IMG/VR virus record: IMGVR_UViG_3300023238_000252
Span: 1-34,683 of that record
Direction: 5' to 3' (one strand)
DNA: 34,683 nt
From: a virus
The notes under the pieces were generated by a model. It was not told where the DNA came from and did no database searches. It saw only the letters and a program-made list of their open reading frames with translations. Both the position numbers and the translations under genes were made by a program. Below are positions 13,736-21,117 of this stretch, in pieces. Numbering within the stretch: the stretch's first letter is position 1; each line of letters opens with the position of its first letter.

Positions 13736-14658
13736 CTTTGAATTATTGTTTTAGGATCAGCCAAATACTCTGACTCCCATATGATTAGTGTGTCTATGTT
13801 ACGCTTATCTTTTAATGCTTGAATCTTCTTTGCATCTTTTTCCCATACGTGTCTTGCTAATAACTCAGATTGTGGATGATACCAGTTTTCAGCGTATTTG
13901 TTAGGATTGCAATGCCAGTAGTCGCCATTAAATTCTATTGCTTTGTCATTGTGTACAATGTCATAAAAGTTTGGCTTGTCATTTGCCCAAATGCAATATT
14001 GTTTCGTTTTGTAATAATAGCGCAATTCTTCTTCCAGTGCAGACATTATTTCATCAGCAAACTGCTTTTCTAAATTACTTGAATATTTTTCTGACTGTTT
14101 ATAATTAGCAATTATATCTAGTGCTACTGCTTCATCACAGTTGTTTCTTTCCATTACTACATCTAGTGAGTGTGACTTTATTCTACACACTTCATTGTAC
14201 ATGTCTGTACCAGTTGTAGTACCAAACTTTTCTATGAAATATTCTTTTGTGTTTGTGTATGCCTGTCTATCGCAATATGATTGCCATTTAATAGCACCTG
14301 TCACTTCACCGTGCCGTTCTATTAAGTTTTTTAATGTAACAGCTCTTGATTTATTATATTCATCAAAGTCGGCTTCGATCCATCCATGTTTCTCTTGTTT
14401 GTATTGCAGCGTATTAGAATACGCTTGTTTTCTTTTATAATCATCCCATGCAGCTTGACCCTGCACTGTTCCGTATTTCTTTTGCATATTAACTAGTGTG
14501 CAGGCTGTTGACTTAGCAACCTCATCGTCTACTAGTTTAGCATGGGGATATGCGATTTTGTATTCTTTACCGTTCTTAAACTTTCCAGTACATTTATAAA
14601 AAAAATGTGTCCACTGTAATCTTTTTGCGACTGTGCCGCACTCTATACATTTTGGCAT
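13714..14658 (-). CDS. Vsr-like homing endonuclease inserted between gp43 halves
   Basis: 314 residues. The N-terminus has a Cys pair (CIEC, 4-7). Three repeats of ~50 residues follow, each with G-x-x-x-G...W-x-x-Y...QAYSNT-type features (about 62-83, 116-137, 145-165), probably for DNA recognition. The C-terminal nuclease has PNFYDIVHNDKAIEFNGDYW (D233, E242) followed by HCNPNKY and a final IIWESEY strand, the pattern of Vsr/EDxHD-like homing enzymes reported with split inteins in environmental phage-like sequences. It lies exactly between the two intein halves and overlaps the downstream polymerase gene. Its likely job is to spread the intein cassette into intein-free gp43 alleles. Confidence 0.85.
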   Translation of the reverse strand: MPKCIECGTVAKRLQWTHFFYKCTGKFKNGKEYKIAYPHAKLVDDEVAKSTACTLVNMQKKYGTVQGQAAWDDYKRKQAYSNTLQYKQEKHGWIEADFDEYNKSRAVTLKNLIERHGEVTGAIKWQSYCDRQAYTNTKEYFIEKFGTTTGTDMYNEVCRIKSHSLDVVMERNNCDEAVALDIIANYKQSEKYSSNLEKQFADEIMSALEEELRYYYKTKQYCIWANDKPNFYDIVHNDKAIEFNGDYWHCNPNKYAENWYHPQSELLARHVWEKDAKKIQALKDKRNIDTLIIWESEYLADPKTIIQRCITWLK

Positions 14659-14723
14659 GACTATGGTGATACTCCTATCGTTGTATGCTTGCTATACTTA
14701 TTTAACATCATAGTCAAAAAACC

Positions 14724-16889
14724 CTACTTAGCAAGAGTAATAACTAAATCATTTTCTTGTAAATCTGTTGCCTTTATTTCCAGTAAGAACCCATCTCGGT
14801 CTATCATTAAACTGTGATCTTCTGTTACTGTAACCGACGTTCCGTCTTCCATTGTTACCTTGTATAATTGCTTAGAAGTTTTATGACGCATAACATAGTT
14901 CATTTTAGAAATAGTAATTTTATCATTTAATGCATGGAATCCAAGTGTTGTAATGTCCGAGTCGTTAAACATTGCATATTCCTTTCCACTAGGATGTAAT
15001 ACTTTATCCTCAACTGCATCAAACAAATCTTCAATTGCAATCATGCCATTTGATGTGTTAATCATCGAATCACCGGTAACGCTATCACCATAGATAACAG
15101 CATCACCTACGTGATCGTATACACCTGTAATAACTTTGTTTGCTTCTGCACTCATGTGCTTAACAATTGTGCGTCCTGTAAGTGTAGTACTCTGTCCAAT
15201 ACGCTTGTCAAAGAATCTACATCCTGGATTAAGAATAGCACCATACAAACTGTTCAAGTTAATCTTCTTAACCAACTGTCGCTTATCCCAATACTCAGTT
15301 TCAACAGCATTGCCTGCGTCTTTAGCTTTCTTAAGATGCGCCTGCAATTCTTTACGTTCACTGTACCAACGCTTTAGAATACCTGGAATAACACCTTCAA
15401 ACTCTGTAGTAAAGATAGTACCATTAGCACTAAGCATCCAAGGTTGATTGCTGTCAAATACTAATTGATAAATCTCTGCACCACTTAGTACATCACTGCG
15501 TCCATCTTCCCAGTCAATTGTAAGCGCAATAGCCTTGCTCTGGTCCATAACTGCTTCGTATTCTTCTGTAGCAAAGCGTCCTTCCCAGCTACCAGCAAAG
15601 CTTTTCTTCTTTAAGAACATGTCTTCATGTACTCGAGCGTCACTAATATCCGGACGTATCTGTCCTATAACAGTTTCAGGAGCCATATTTAATGCACGAA
15701 TCACACTAGGATATAGCGAATTCAAATCCATTGAACATATCCACTTGTGCAAGCCTTTTTTAGGATACGCAACGTATGCACCAGCAGCTTGTGTAGCTTC
15801 CTCATCGCGCTTTTTACGATTAGGTACTTGTAAGCCTCTGTGCCATGCTTCGTTAACGATAGCTTGCTCTGTAACAGCTACAGCACCCATTGTAGTTTGT
15901 AGAAGCACTGTGTTGCTGTGTGCTAGTTCGTTGCTTAGATCAATAAAGCGGAGCTTCTTATCCAACTTGTCAAGTAGTGCAGTATCCTGAATGTTATATT
16001 GAATAAACTTGCGGAAGTCGTTGTTGTAAAGTGCGTCAAGTGTACCTTCGTACTGCGTCTTATTTTCACCTACTTCAATTTCACCAATAGCATCTAGTCG
16101 ATATGTGTGACGTTCTTCATAAGTGTACTTACGGTATAAGTTCAAACTATCTAAGTGTACACGCCCGACTAAGTCAAACGTTTCACTTTCTTTGCCAAAC
16201 TTTTCGTACATACGCTTCTTAGGAAGTTGTCCCCACAAGCAGAATCTACGTGTGTCATCTTTGCTTAATACCCTTGCAGTCCTGTTTACAGTATATGGAA
16301 TATCATATCCTTCACTGTTCCAACCACTAAGTACGTCACTGTCTTCAATTAGTGTTAAGAAAGTATCGATCATGTCGCCTTCTTTCTCAAACAACATTAC
16401 ATTGTCAATGCCTTCTAGTTCTTTACGTGCTTGCTCCATAGTAAGTGTCTTAGGAGGAACAGCAATACACACCATTGTGTCTAACCACTGCAAGTATACC
16501 GAGATACTTGTAATAGGCATAAACGGATCACTAGGATCAGCAAAGCCTTTCTCTGGATCAAAGTCAGTTTCGATGTCGAAAAACGCAATGTTTAGTTTAG
16601 GTGCATCTTGGTTAAGATAGTTTTCACTTAAACACTGAAAGATAGGATTAATATCACTCTCAAACAGTTCTTTGTCTCTGTTAATGGCTACTTCTTTGCG
16701 GAAGTCTTTTGTGCTTTTGCACACAATACGACTCAGCGGATCACCGTACACACTTTTGTACTTGCCCTTTTGGTCTTTATAATAAAATGTATATTTTACA
16801 GGGTATTCGCGGAAAGTTCTCTTCCCGTCTTTGCGTTCAACTGCCCGAATAATATCGGCGTCTCGGTCGAACAGTGCGTCAACATACAT
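14724..16889 (-). CDS. 43A: DNA polymerase gp43 N-terminal part with split-intein N-half
   Basis: 721 residues. The family-B polymerase part (1-602) shows Exo I FFDIETD, Exo II GWNSEGYDIPY, Exo III YNIQDTALLD, motif A MDLNSLYPSVIR, motif B KKINLNSLYGAI, and ends at VIYGD, the first half of motif C. The next residue is Ser at 15083, starting a 119-residue intein N-half: block A (SVTGDSMINTSNG), block B with T-x-x-H (SVTVTEDHSLMI), ending at a stop codon. Alone it lacks the second catalytic aspartate and thumb, so it needs trans-splicing with the product of 12734-13735. Ribosome site AAGGAAA precedes the start. Confidence 0.94.
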   Translation of the reverse strand: MYVDALFDRDADIIRAVERKDGKRTFREYPVKYTFYYKDQKGKYKSVYGDPLSRIVCKSTKDFRKEVAINRDKELFESDINPIFQCLSENYLNQDAPKLNIAFFDIETDFDPEKGFADPSDPFMPITSISVYLQWLDTMVCIAVPPKTLTMEQARKELEGIDNVMLFEKEGDMIDTFLTLIEDSDVLSGWNSEGYDIPYTVNRTARVLSKDDTRRFCLWGQLPKKRMYEKFGKESETFDLVGRVHLDSLNLYRKYTYEERHTYRLDAIGEIEVGENKTQYEGTLDALYNNDFRKFIQYNIQDTALLDKLDKKLRFIDLSNELAHSNTVLLQTTMGAVAVTEQAIVNEAWHRGLQVPNRKKRDEEATQAAGAYVAYPKKGLHKWICSMDLNSLYPSVIRALNMAPETVIGQIRPDISDARVHEDMFLKKKSFAGSWEGRFATEEYEAVMDQSKAIALTIDWEDGRSDVLSGAEIYQLVFDSNQPWMLSANGTIFTTEFEGVIPGILKRWYSERKELQAHLKKAKDAGNAVETEYWDKRQLVKKINLNSLYGAILNPGCRFFDKRIGQSTTLTGRTIVKHMSAEANKVITGVYDHVGDAVIYGDSVTGDSMINTSNGMIAIEDLFDAVEDKVLHPSGKEYAMFNDSDITTLGFHALNDKITISKMNYVMRHKTSKQLYKVTMEDGTSVTVTEDHSLMIDRDGFLLEIKATDLQENDLVITLAK

Positions 16890-16916
16890 AGTGGGGTTTC
16901 CTTTTGTGATAATTTT

Positions 16917-16948
16917 GATAAATACATACGTAGATGCTACGTACAGGA
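16917..16948 (+). promoter_or_regulatory. Late promoter, hairpin and ribosome site of plus-strand endonuclease
   Basis: GATAAATA at 16917-16924 matches the T4-type late promoter. It is followed by TACGTAG (16927-16933), loop ATG, and CTACGTA (16937-16943), a perfect 7-base stem, and then AGGA (16945-16948) eight bases before the ATG at 16957. The hairpin ends one base before the ribosome site. Confidence 0.6.
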
Positions 16949-16956
16949 ATAATTAA

Positions 16957-17700
16957 ATGTCTAATAAACAATCTATTGCTCAAAGAAAAAGATTTTCTAA
17001 TTCTGTAAATCATAGAAAAAACAATTGGATTTGTGAATCTAATAAGATTCACAACGACAAATATGATTATACTAAAGTTGAATATAATAGTCAACTTACA
17101 AAAGTTGAAATAATTTGTCCATTTCACGGCAGTTTTTTTCAAAGACCTTGCGATCATAAAAATCAAAAACAAGGGTGTCCTAAGTGCTCTCATAATTTTC
17201 CTCTAACTAAGGAAGACTTTATAAACAGAAGTAAATCTCTATATAAAGAAAAATATAAGTTATTAAGCAGCTTTAAAGGAACAAAACAACCTGTAACTTT
17301 ATCATGCTCTGTCCACGGAGAATTTAAGTTAAAGTCTGCCCAACAGCACTTTAGTAAAAACGGCGGCTGTCCGACATGCTGGTATGAACTACGTTTAGAA
17401 AATCTTAAGCCCGGTAATATTTCCAAAAAAGAAACAGAATGGTTAGATTTATTAAATATTCCGTTAAGACAGGAGAAAATAATCATAGAAAACAACACTT
17501 ATCTTGTTGACGGGTTTGATCCCGAATCAAATACTGTTTACGAGTATTATGGTTCATTTTGGCACGGAAATCCTGAAAAATATAATTCAGACGATGTAAA
17601 TACCGTACTAAACAAAACATTCGGCGAGTTGTATCAAAAGACCTTAGACAGAGAATCTGTAATAAAAAAACATTATAATGTAATTTCTGTTTGGGGGTAA
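16957..17700 (+). CDS. Second Vsr-like homing endonuclease with zinc-finger repeats
   Basis: 247 residues on the opposite strand to gp43. Two repeated modules of ~60 residues (HNDKYDYTKVEYNSQLTKVE...CPFHGSF...GCPKC and YKEKYKLLSSFKGTKQPVTL...CSVHGEF...GCPTC) each end in C-P-x-C and resemble DNA-binding modules found in phage endonucleases. The C-terminal nuclease has LVDGFDPESNTVYEYYGSFW then HGNPEKY and a final VISVWG strand, parallel to the D...E...WHCNP pattern of the endonuclease between the gp43 halves. It sits just upstream of gp43. It is more AT-rich than its neighbours by eye, consistent with a mobile origin. The target is unknown. Confidence 0.8.
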   Translation: MSNKQSIAQRKRFSNSVNHRKNNWICESNKIHNDKYDYTKVEYNSQLTKVEIICPFHGSFFQRPCDHKNQKQGCPKCSHNFPLTKEDFINRSKSLYKEKYKLLSSFKGTKQPVTLSCSVHGEFKLKSAQQHFSKNGGCPTCWYELRLENLKPGNISKKETEWLDLLNIPLRQEKIIIENNTYLVDGFDPESNTVYEYYGSFWHGNPEKYNSDDVNTVLNKTFGELYQKTLDRESVIKKHYNVISVWG

Positions 17701-17791
17701 TCGCGTCTACGTAACTCATTCATTCTCCTTACAGATTGTGGCCTGCATACCTTTTACCTGCTCTTAAAGTGAGCGACTCTAAAATACTTAG
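17701..17791 (-). other. Short intergenic stretch with stranded ribosome site and start codons
   Basis: On the minus strand TAAGGAGA is followed by two staggered ATGs (17723 and 17719). The 17723 frame gives MNELRRRDYPQTEITL then stop, entering the 3' end of the plus-strand endonuclease gene. The 17719 frame is better spaced from GGAG and runs antisense through the endonuclease for 78 codons without protein-like character. This may be the leftover start of a gene cut by endonuclease insertion. No terminator is clear. Confidence 0.35.
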
Positions 17792-18076
17792 TTAGTTTAA
17801 AATAAACAATTGTATAAATGATATTAAATTCATCATAGTAAACCAAGTACACAGCACGATTACAAACGCTGCACGGCGCTTTACAGCGCTGATAATACCC
17901 AGTATACTACCTACTAGATACATTGGTACAAAGATGCGTGTAGCAGGATCTAAGATAGTAAATGTTAGAACAGCACTAGCACTAATTAGCAGCACTGCTT
18001 CTACCATTTCACAGTAGAACGCTACAGGACTAGTCTTGTAACTGTTCTTAAAAAACTCTGTAATTTTATTAATCAC
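17792..18076 (-). CDS. Small integral membrane protein
   Basis: 94 residues with three likely membrane segments: about 25-45 (VEAVLLISASAVLTFTIL), 48-66 (IFVPMYLVGSILGIISAV) and 70-92 (AAFVIVLCTWFTMMNLISFI), with a basic K-R-R between the second and third. The N-terminal FFKNSYKTSPVAFYCEM is amphipathic. It reads directly on from dsbA (TAATG overlap). I recall similar small membrane proteins as conserved in marine T4-like phages, with no known role; holin activity is possible but the lysis genes are far away. Confidence 0.65.
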   Translation of the reverse strand: MINKITEFFKNSYKTSPVAFYCEMVEAVLLISASAVLTFTILDPATRIFVPMYLVGSILGIISAVKRRAAFVIVLCTWFTMMNLISFIQLFILN

Positions 18077-18336
18077 TATTTGTCAATACCTACTGTTGCA
18101 ACTAGGGTTTCAAGATCGTCATATGCATCTGCATGCTTATCCCAATCACGTTTTAGTCCAATTTTAATTGCTTTGTTAATTAAAGAAGCCTTAATGTCAA
18201 GTTCTTCTGCTACTGCTTTTACAGTGTCTTTGAGACCACCCTGCAAGTCTTCAATCTCTTGCATTACTGTTACGCCTTCTTGGACTAGACGCTCAAGTTT
18301 TGCCTTTTCTTCTGCACCGTAGGTACGATCGCTCAT
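18076..18336 (-). CDS. dsbA: DsbA-like double-stranded DNA binding protein
   Basis: 86 residues, helical and charged. The core DLQGGLKDTVKAVAEELDIK, then ASLINKAIKIGLKRD, fits the T4 DsbA family, a small dsDNA-binding protein that affects late promoter regions. It has its own sigma70 promoter and ribosome site CAGGAGAG and is the first gene of a two-gene unit with the membrane protein. In this genome, late promoter sites GATAAATA are present, which suits a late-transcription helper (inference). Similarity is by pattern only. Confidence 0.65.
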   Translation of the reverse strand: MSDRTYGAEEKAKLERLVQEGVTVMQEIEDLQGGLKDTVKAVAEELDIKASLINKAIKIGLKRDWDKHADAYDDLETLVATVGIDK

Positions 18337-18370
18337 ATGTTCTCTCCTGTTGAGTTATGTTGTTAAGTAT

Positions 18371-18399
18371 ATTATAGCGCACATCGTGAAAAAAGTCAA
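18371..18399 (-). promoter_or_regulatory. Sigma70 promoter of dsbA
   Basis: TTGACT (18399-18394), 17 bases, TATAAT (18376-18371) on the minus strand; one mismatch to consensus. The -35 box lies in the 3' arm of the terminator-like hairpin at 18392-18415, so the end of one transcript and the start of the next share the same bases. Confidence 0.85.
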
Positions 18400-18415
18400 G
18401 TAAAAACTTGACTTT
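18392..18415 (-). terminator. Rho-independent terminator-like hairpin
   Basis: AAAGTCAAGT and ACTTGACTTT form a perfect 10-base stem around a 4-base loop. On the minus strand the stem runs into TTTTTT, as expected of an intrinsic terminator for the virion gene cluster ending at 18437. It is AT-rich, so efficiency is uncertain. Confidence 0.65.
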
Positions 18416-18436
18416 ATTTGATTTATTTGTGTAGGG

Positions 18437-19153
18437 TTACTTTTTAGCGTTTAGCTTGCGGTAAAGCATTTCTTTAATTGATTCTGTTGCAAAATCAAGC
18501 TGCTTCTTGTGCTTATCTTTACGCATAGGCTGCTTCTTCTTGTTTTGATCTGTATGTACACCAGAACCACTCGATTGTGCATGTGATGCAACAGGATTTC
18601 TAGTCTTTGGCATTTTTAGCTTAGGAGCTTCTTGTACATCTTCTGCCATCCTTGCCATAAAATCATCAAACTTTTTCGATTTTCTAGGATCTGCTGCAAT
18701 CTTGTGCAATTGTGCAGTATGCTTCTTAAGGAAAGTACTTAATGTAGCTTGTGAAGGCTTTTTTGCAACTACGTTAGTTTTATCTTTAGGTTTTGATTTG
18801 CCCAAGCTTTTTAACGGATTCTCAACACCAACTGCGCCTAAATTATTATGGTTGTCCCATCCTCGCTTAAAAGCACCACCGACATCCAATTCATTAACAG
18901 TTTTTTGTGATTCGTTCAACGGCACATCAGGTAATCTAACTCCTGCCAGTGCAGCAAAATCATTTAGACTGTAATCGCCTTCAACAGGCATAGTACCTTG
19001 TTGTACTTCTACACTTTCCTGCAGGAAGTTTTCTTCAGTTTGCACACTTTCTTGCGGCACACTGCCAACAGACTCGGTTAGTCTACGTAAGTCTTCTGCT
19101 CGATCACTTGGATCTAAGTCAAATAGTTTTTGTTGTAGTGCTGCAAAATCCAT
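18437..19153 (-). CDS. Probable virion or prohead-associated protein, unknown
   Basis: 238 residues from the ATG at 19153, one base after the preceding stop; an upstream in-frame start at 19210 would overlap the previous gene. N-terminal MDFAALQQKLFDLDPSDRAED is a helix of the kind that opens several marine T4-like phage virion proteins. The middle is low-complexity and polar, and the last ~70 residues are strongly basic (QNKKKQPMRKDKHKKQL), ending in the helix SIKEMLYRKLNAKK. Such a basic tail would suit DNA contact inside a head. No catalytic motif. It is the last gene of the cluster and is followed by a terminator. Confidence 0.6.
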   Translation of the reverse strand: MDFAALQQKLFDLDPSDRAEDLRRLTESVGSVPQESVQTEENFLQESVEVQQGTMPVEGDYSLNDFAALAGVRLPDVPLNESQKTVNELDVGGAFKRGWDNHNNLGAVGVENPLKSLGKSKPKDKTNVVAKKPSQATLSTFLKKHTAQLHKIAADPRKSKKFDDFMARMAEDVQEAPKLKMPKTRNPVASHAQSSGSGVHTDQNKKKQPMRKDKHKKQLDFATESIKEMLYRKLNAKK

Positions 19154-19154
19154 A

Positions 19155-19352
19155 TTAGTCTTCCCAAATCTTTGAAAGTCTGTCACCCATTGATCTGATA
19201 GCTTCTGCATCAGTCATTTGTGCTCGGGGCTTTTCAGGTTCTGTTTGAGAATTTACTAGTGGCGCCGCTATAGTATTTGACTGCATTACAGTCTTTTCAC
19301 GATTACCGTCTACTGCACCAAATATATCTTCTGCGTTTACTGGTTTATACAT
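19155..19352 (-). CDS. Small phage protein, probably virion-associated
   Basis: 65 residues. MYKPVNAEDIFGAVDGN at the start, a polar Pro/Ser/Gln-rich middle and a C-terminal helix EAIRSMGDRLSKIWED. No domain recognised. It lies between two genes of the same style, four bases from the one upstream and one base from the one downstream, so it is part of the virion-type cluster. Confidence 0.6.
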   Translation of the reverse strand: MYKPVNAEDIFGAVDGNREKTVMQSNTIAAPLVNSQTEPEKPRAQMTDAEAIRSMGDRLSKIWED

Positions 19353-19356
19353 AATA

Positions 19357-19938
19357 TTATTTTCCTAGTTTAGTTTTTAACTTTGCCTGGAGTGATTCTT
19401 TGTAGGTTTCAGATACTGCATTACAGTTACAATGCTTACAAGTTGGAGGACATGTGCAATCTTCTGCTAATGTATCAGCGCCACAGCACTTGTCTGAACA
19501 GGTTTTATCTTTTGCTTCTGTAACTTCACCCATTGGACTTTCTTGATACTCTAGGTGATGATAAACACTACCAATCATATCTGCTGATTTAGTAATTTTA
19601 GATTGTACCCAGCCTTCTAAGCCGTCTCTTTCACTTACGCCTTTGAGCATTTCGTGTAGTTTGATAGCATACTTTGCTAGTTTGTAAAGTTCAGCACGAG
19701 CCATTTGTACTTCATGGTCTTGTTCAGCTAGATGTGCTTCATCGCCTAAACCTTCTTTAACTTGTTCGTTTGCTCTTTTTAAAACTGCTGCAACTTGTTT
19801 ATGCTTAGATAACCCTGGGCTCAGCTTTTCAATAGCTGCCGTTGCGCCTGTCATGTTGCCACCCATTTTACTAGCAATAGCTAAGGCTTGCTTTACAACA
19901 CTTGGCGAATGCTCTTCGCTTAATTCTTTTTCTCTCAT
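19357..19938 (-). CDS. Probable virion protein with helical domain and Cys-rich tail
   Basis: 193 residues from the ATG at 19938; the longer frame reaching 20085 overlaps the previous gene and is rejected. Parts in order: charged N-terminus MREKELSEEHSPSV; helical core; QMARAELYKLAKYAIKLHEM, then EGWVQSKITKSADMIGSVYH, a block I recall in many marine phage structural proteins; and a tail with ten cysteines in C-x3-CC...C-x-C-x3-C-x2-C-x-C spacing that could bind zinc. A late-promoter sequence CATAAATA lies 28 bases upstream. The cysteine cluster is unusual for a virion protein. Confidence 0.62.
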   Translation of the reverse strand: MREKELSEEHSPSVVKQALAIASKMGGNMTGATAAIEKLSPGLSKHKQVAAVLKRANEQVKEGLGDEAHLAEQDHEVQMARAELYKLAKYAIKLHEMLKGVSERDGLEGWVQSKITKSADMIGSVYHHLEYQESPMGEVTEAKDKTCSDKCCGADTLAEDCTCPPTCKHCNCNAVSETYKESLQAKLKTKLGK

Positions 19939-19966
19939 GTGAGTGACTCCAATACGTATTATGTAG

Positions 19967-19974
19967 TATTTATG
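19967..19974 (-). promoter_or_regulatory. T4-type late promoter
   Basis: CATAAATA on the minus strand, one base from TATAAATA, overlapping the stop codon of the gene at 19970-20548 and about 28 bases before the next start (19938). Position and match fit a late promoter; no experiment supports it. Confidence 0.5.
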
Positions 19975-20548
19975 CTTTCTTCTTTGCTTTGGATTTCTTT
20001 TTAGGCTTTGTAACACGGCTGATAGGTTCACTGCCAATGCCACCGTTGACAAATCCATTGCCGCCGCCCATACTAGTTGCAACACTAGCAGATGTCATTT
20101 CTGTTGTTTCGCCCATTTTAGCTTTATTTAAAGCAAGCTCTTTGCGCTTTTTATTAATATGGGCTTCTGTGTCTTTGTCTATGCCACTTTTTGATTTGCG
20201 AATCTCTCTTTCAATATCGTCTAAATCCATACGATGACGCTTATTCTTATCTTTATCAGTTTCAGCTTCAGGAATTAAAGTGCCAGCTGCTTGTAACATT
20301 CGCTTGACATCGTACTCGTCAATATCAAAATCATAGGCTATTATATCTATTGCTGTTTCTGAGTCTTTGCTTTGGTCTATTAGTTCTTTATAATACTCAA
20401 CTACTTCTGGAGCAAGTCTTATCATATCTTGTCCCATTTTTTGATTTCGTTCTTTATTCCAAGCATCAAGAGCATCTTTGTCTAAATTTGAATGTGGGTT
20501 TTTAAAAGGTATTACATCACCTTCTTTTAATATTTCATTAATTTTCAT
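19970..20548 (-). CDS. Probable virion or prohead cargo protein
   Basis: 192 residues. The N-terminus MKINEILKE-GDV resembles T4 capsid-targeting peptides, which are cut by the prohead protease after L/I-x-E. A helical region rich in charged residues follows (about 95-145), then a Gly/Ser stretch (SASVATSMGGGNGFVNGG, ~153-170) and a very basic end (KPKKKSKAKKKA). The Gly-rich then Lys-rich ending suggests a DNA-contacting, loosely folded tail. It overlaps the upstream membrane protein gene by four bases. No enzymatic motif. Confidence 0.6.
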   Translation of the reverse strand: MKINEILKEGDVIPFKNPHSNLDKDALDAWNKERNQKMGQDMIRLAPEVVEYYKELIDQSKDSETAIDIIAYDFDIDEYDVKRMLQAAGTLIPEAETDKDKNKRHRMDLDDIEREIRKSKSGIDKDTEAHINKKRKELALNKAKMGETTEMTSASVATSMGGGNGFVNGGIGSEPISRVTKPKKKSKAKKKA

Positions 20549-20745
20549 TTTACTTTTCTATCCTTCAGTATATCTTTAATTACAGTTGTGCCTCTATCAG
20601 TAAAGAGCCCCGGTACCACAGCGTGTATTAACAGCGCCGGTATAAGTATCTGTAACTTTATTGCTACCTTAATAGCGTGGAACATATGTTCTAAACCTGT
20701 TTCATTTTGATCTCGCAGGTGTTGTTTACATTTCTTACTAAACAT
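20545..20745 (-). CDS. Small membrane protein, DUF6356-like
   Basis: 66 residues: an N-terminal polar stretch (KKCKQHLRDQNETGLEHMFH) followed by one hydrophobic helix (AIKVAIKLQILIPALLIHAVV) and PGLFTDRGT. The order HL-x(n)-TG...H...A-x(n)-IHA-x-x-P-x-LF matches what I remember of DUF6356, a small uncharacterised membrane family found in bacteria and phages. It is coupled to both neighbours (TAATG upstream, ATGA-type downstream). Confidence 0.55.
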   Translation of the reverse strand: MFSKKCKQHLRDQNETGLEHMFHAIKVAIKLQILIPALLIHAVVPGLFTDRGTTVIKDILKDRKVK

Positions 20746-21116
20746 TATTTCTTTTTCGCTTTCCCTGCTTTCATATTAGCCATCCAATGTGCCATGCGTT
20801 GTTTTTCACCACTGCTATTCTTTGCAGTTTTACGTAAACTACTTACACTTGCTTTAGTATTTACCCCACTGCGCTTGGCTAAACCTTTACGCCCTGGCTT
20901 CTTACCATCAGCAAAGTTTTCAGTCATCCCTAAGTTAAACATTACGTTAGTACTAGAACCTTTTACTTTTTTACTTAGCGTAGGCGGACGTCCGTCTTTG
21001 TCTACTTTATTGCCAAACTTAGCAGCTTGCTTTGTAACTTCATCAGGACCAACATCGTGTGTTTGGTTCTGTTTAGTGATGCGGCCAACGCCTTCTGTTA
21101 TTTCAGATATTTTCAT
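20745..21116 (-). CDS. Basic protein with capsid-targeting-like N-terminus
   Basis: 123 residues, strongly basic, mostly disordered in appearance. MKISEITE-GVGR at the start resembles the T4 capsid-targeting peptide with an I-T-E cleavage position before Gly. The C-terminal region (GEKQRMAHWMANMKAGKAKKK) is basic and amphipathic. A packaged DNA-binding head protein, like the T4 internal proteins, is a reasonable guess. It is followed immediately by the DUF6356-like gene. Confidence 0.58.
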   Translation of the reverse strand: MKISEITEGVGRITKQNQTHDVGPDEVTKQAAKFGNKVDKDGRPPTLSKKVKGSSTNVMFNLGMTENFADGKKPGRKGLAKRSGVNTKASVSSLRKTAKNSSGEKQRMAHWMANMKAGKAKKK

Positions 21117-21117
21117 G

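Noticed and set aside
16123-16620. 165-codon open frame on plus strand
   Set aside because: Antisense to gp43 exonuclease region; no protein-like features.
19939-20085. N-terminal extension of the Cys-tailed virion protein
   Set aside because: Would overlap the preceding gene by over 100 bases; the ATG at 19938 follows a late promoter and fits spacing.
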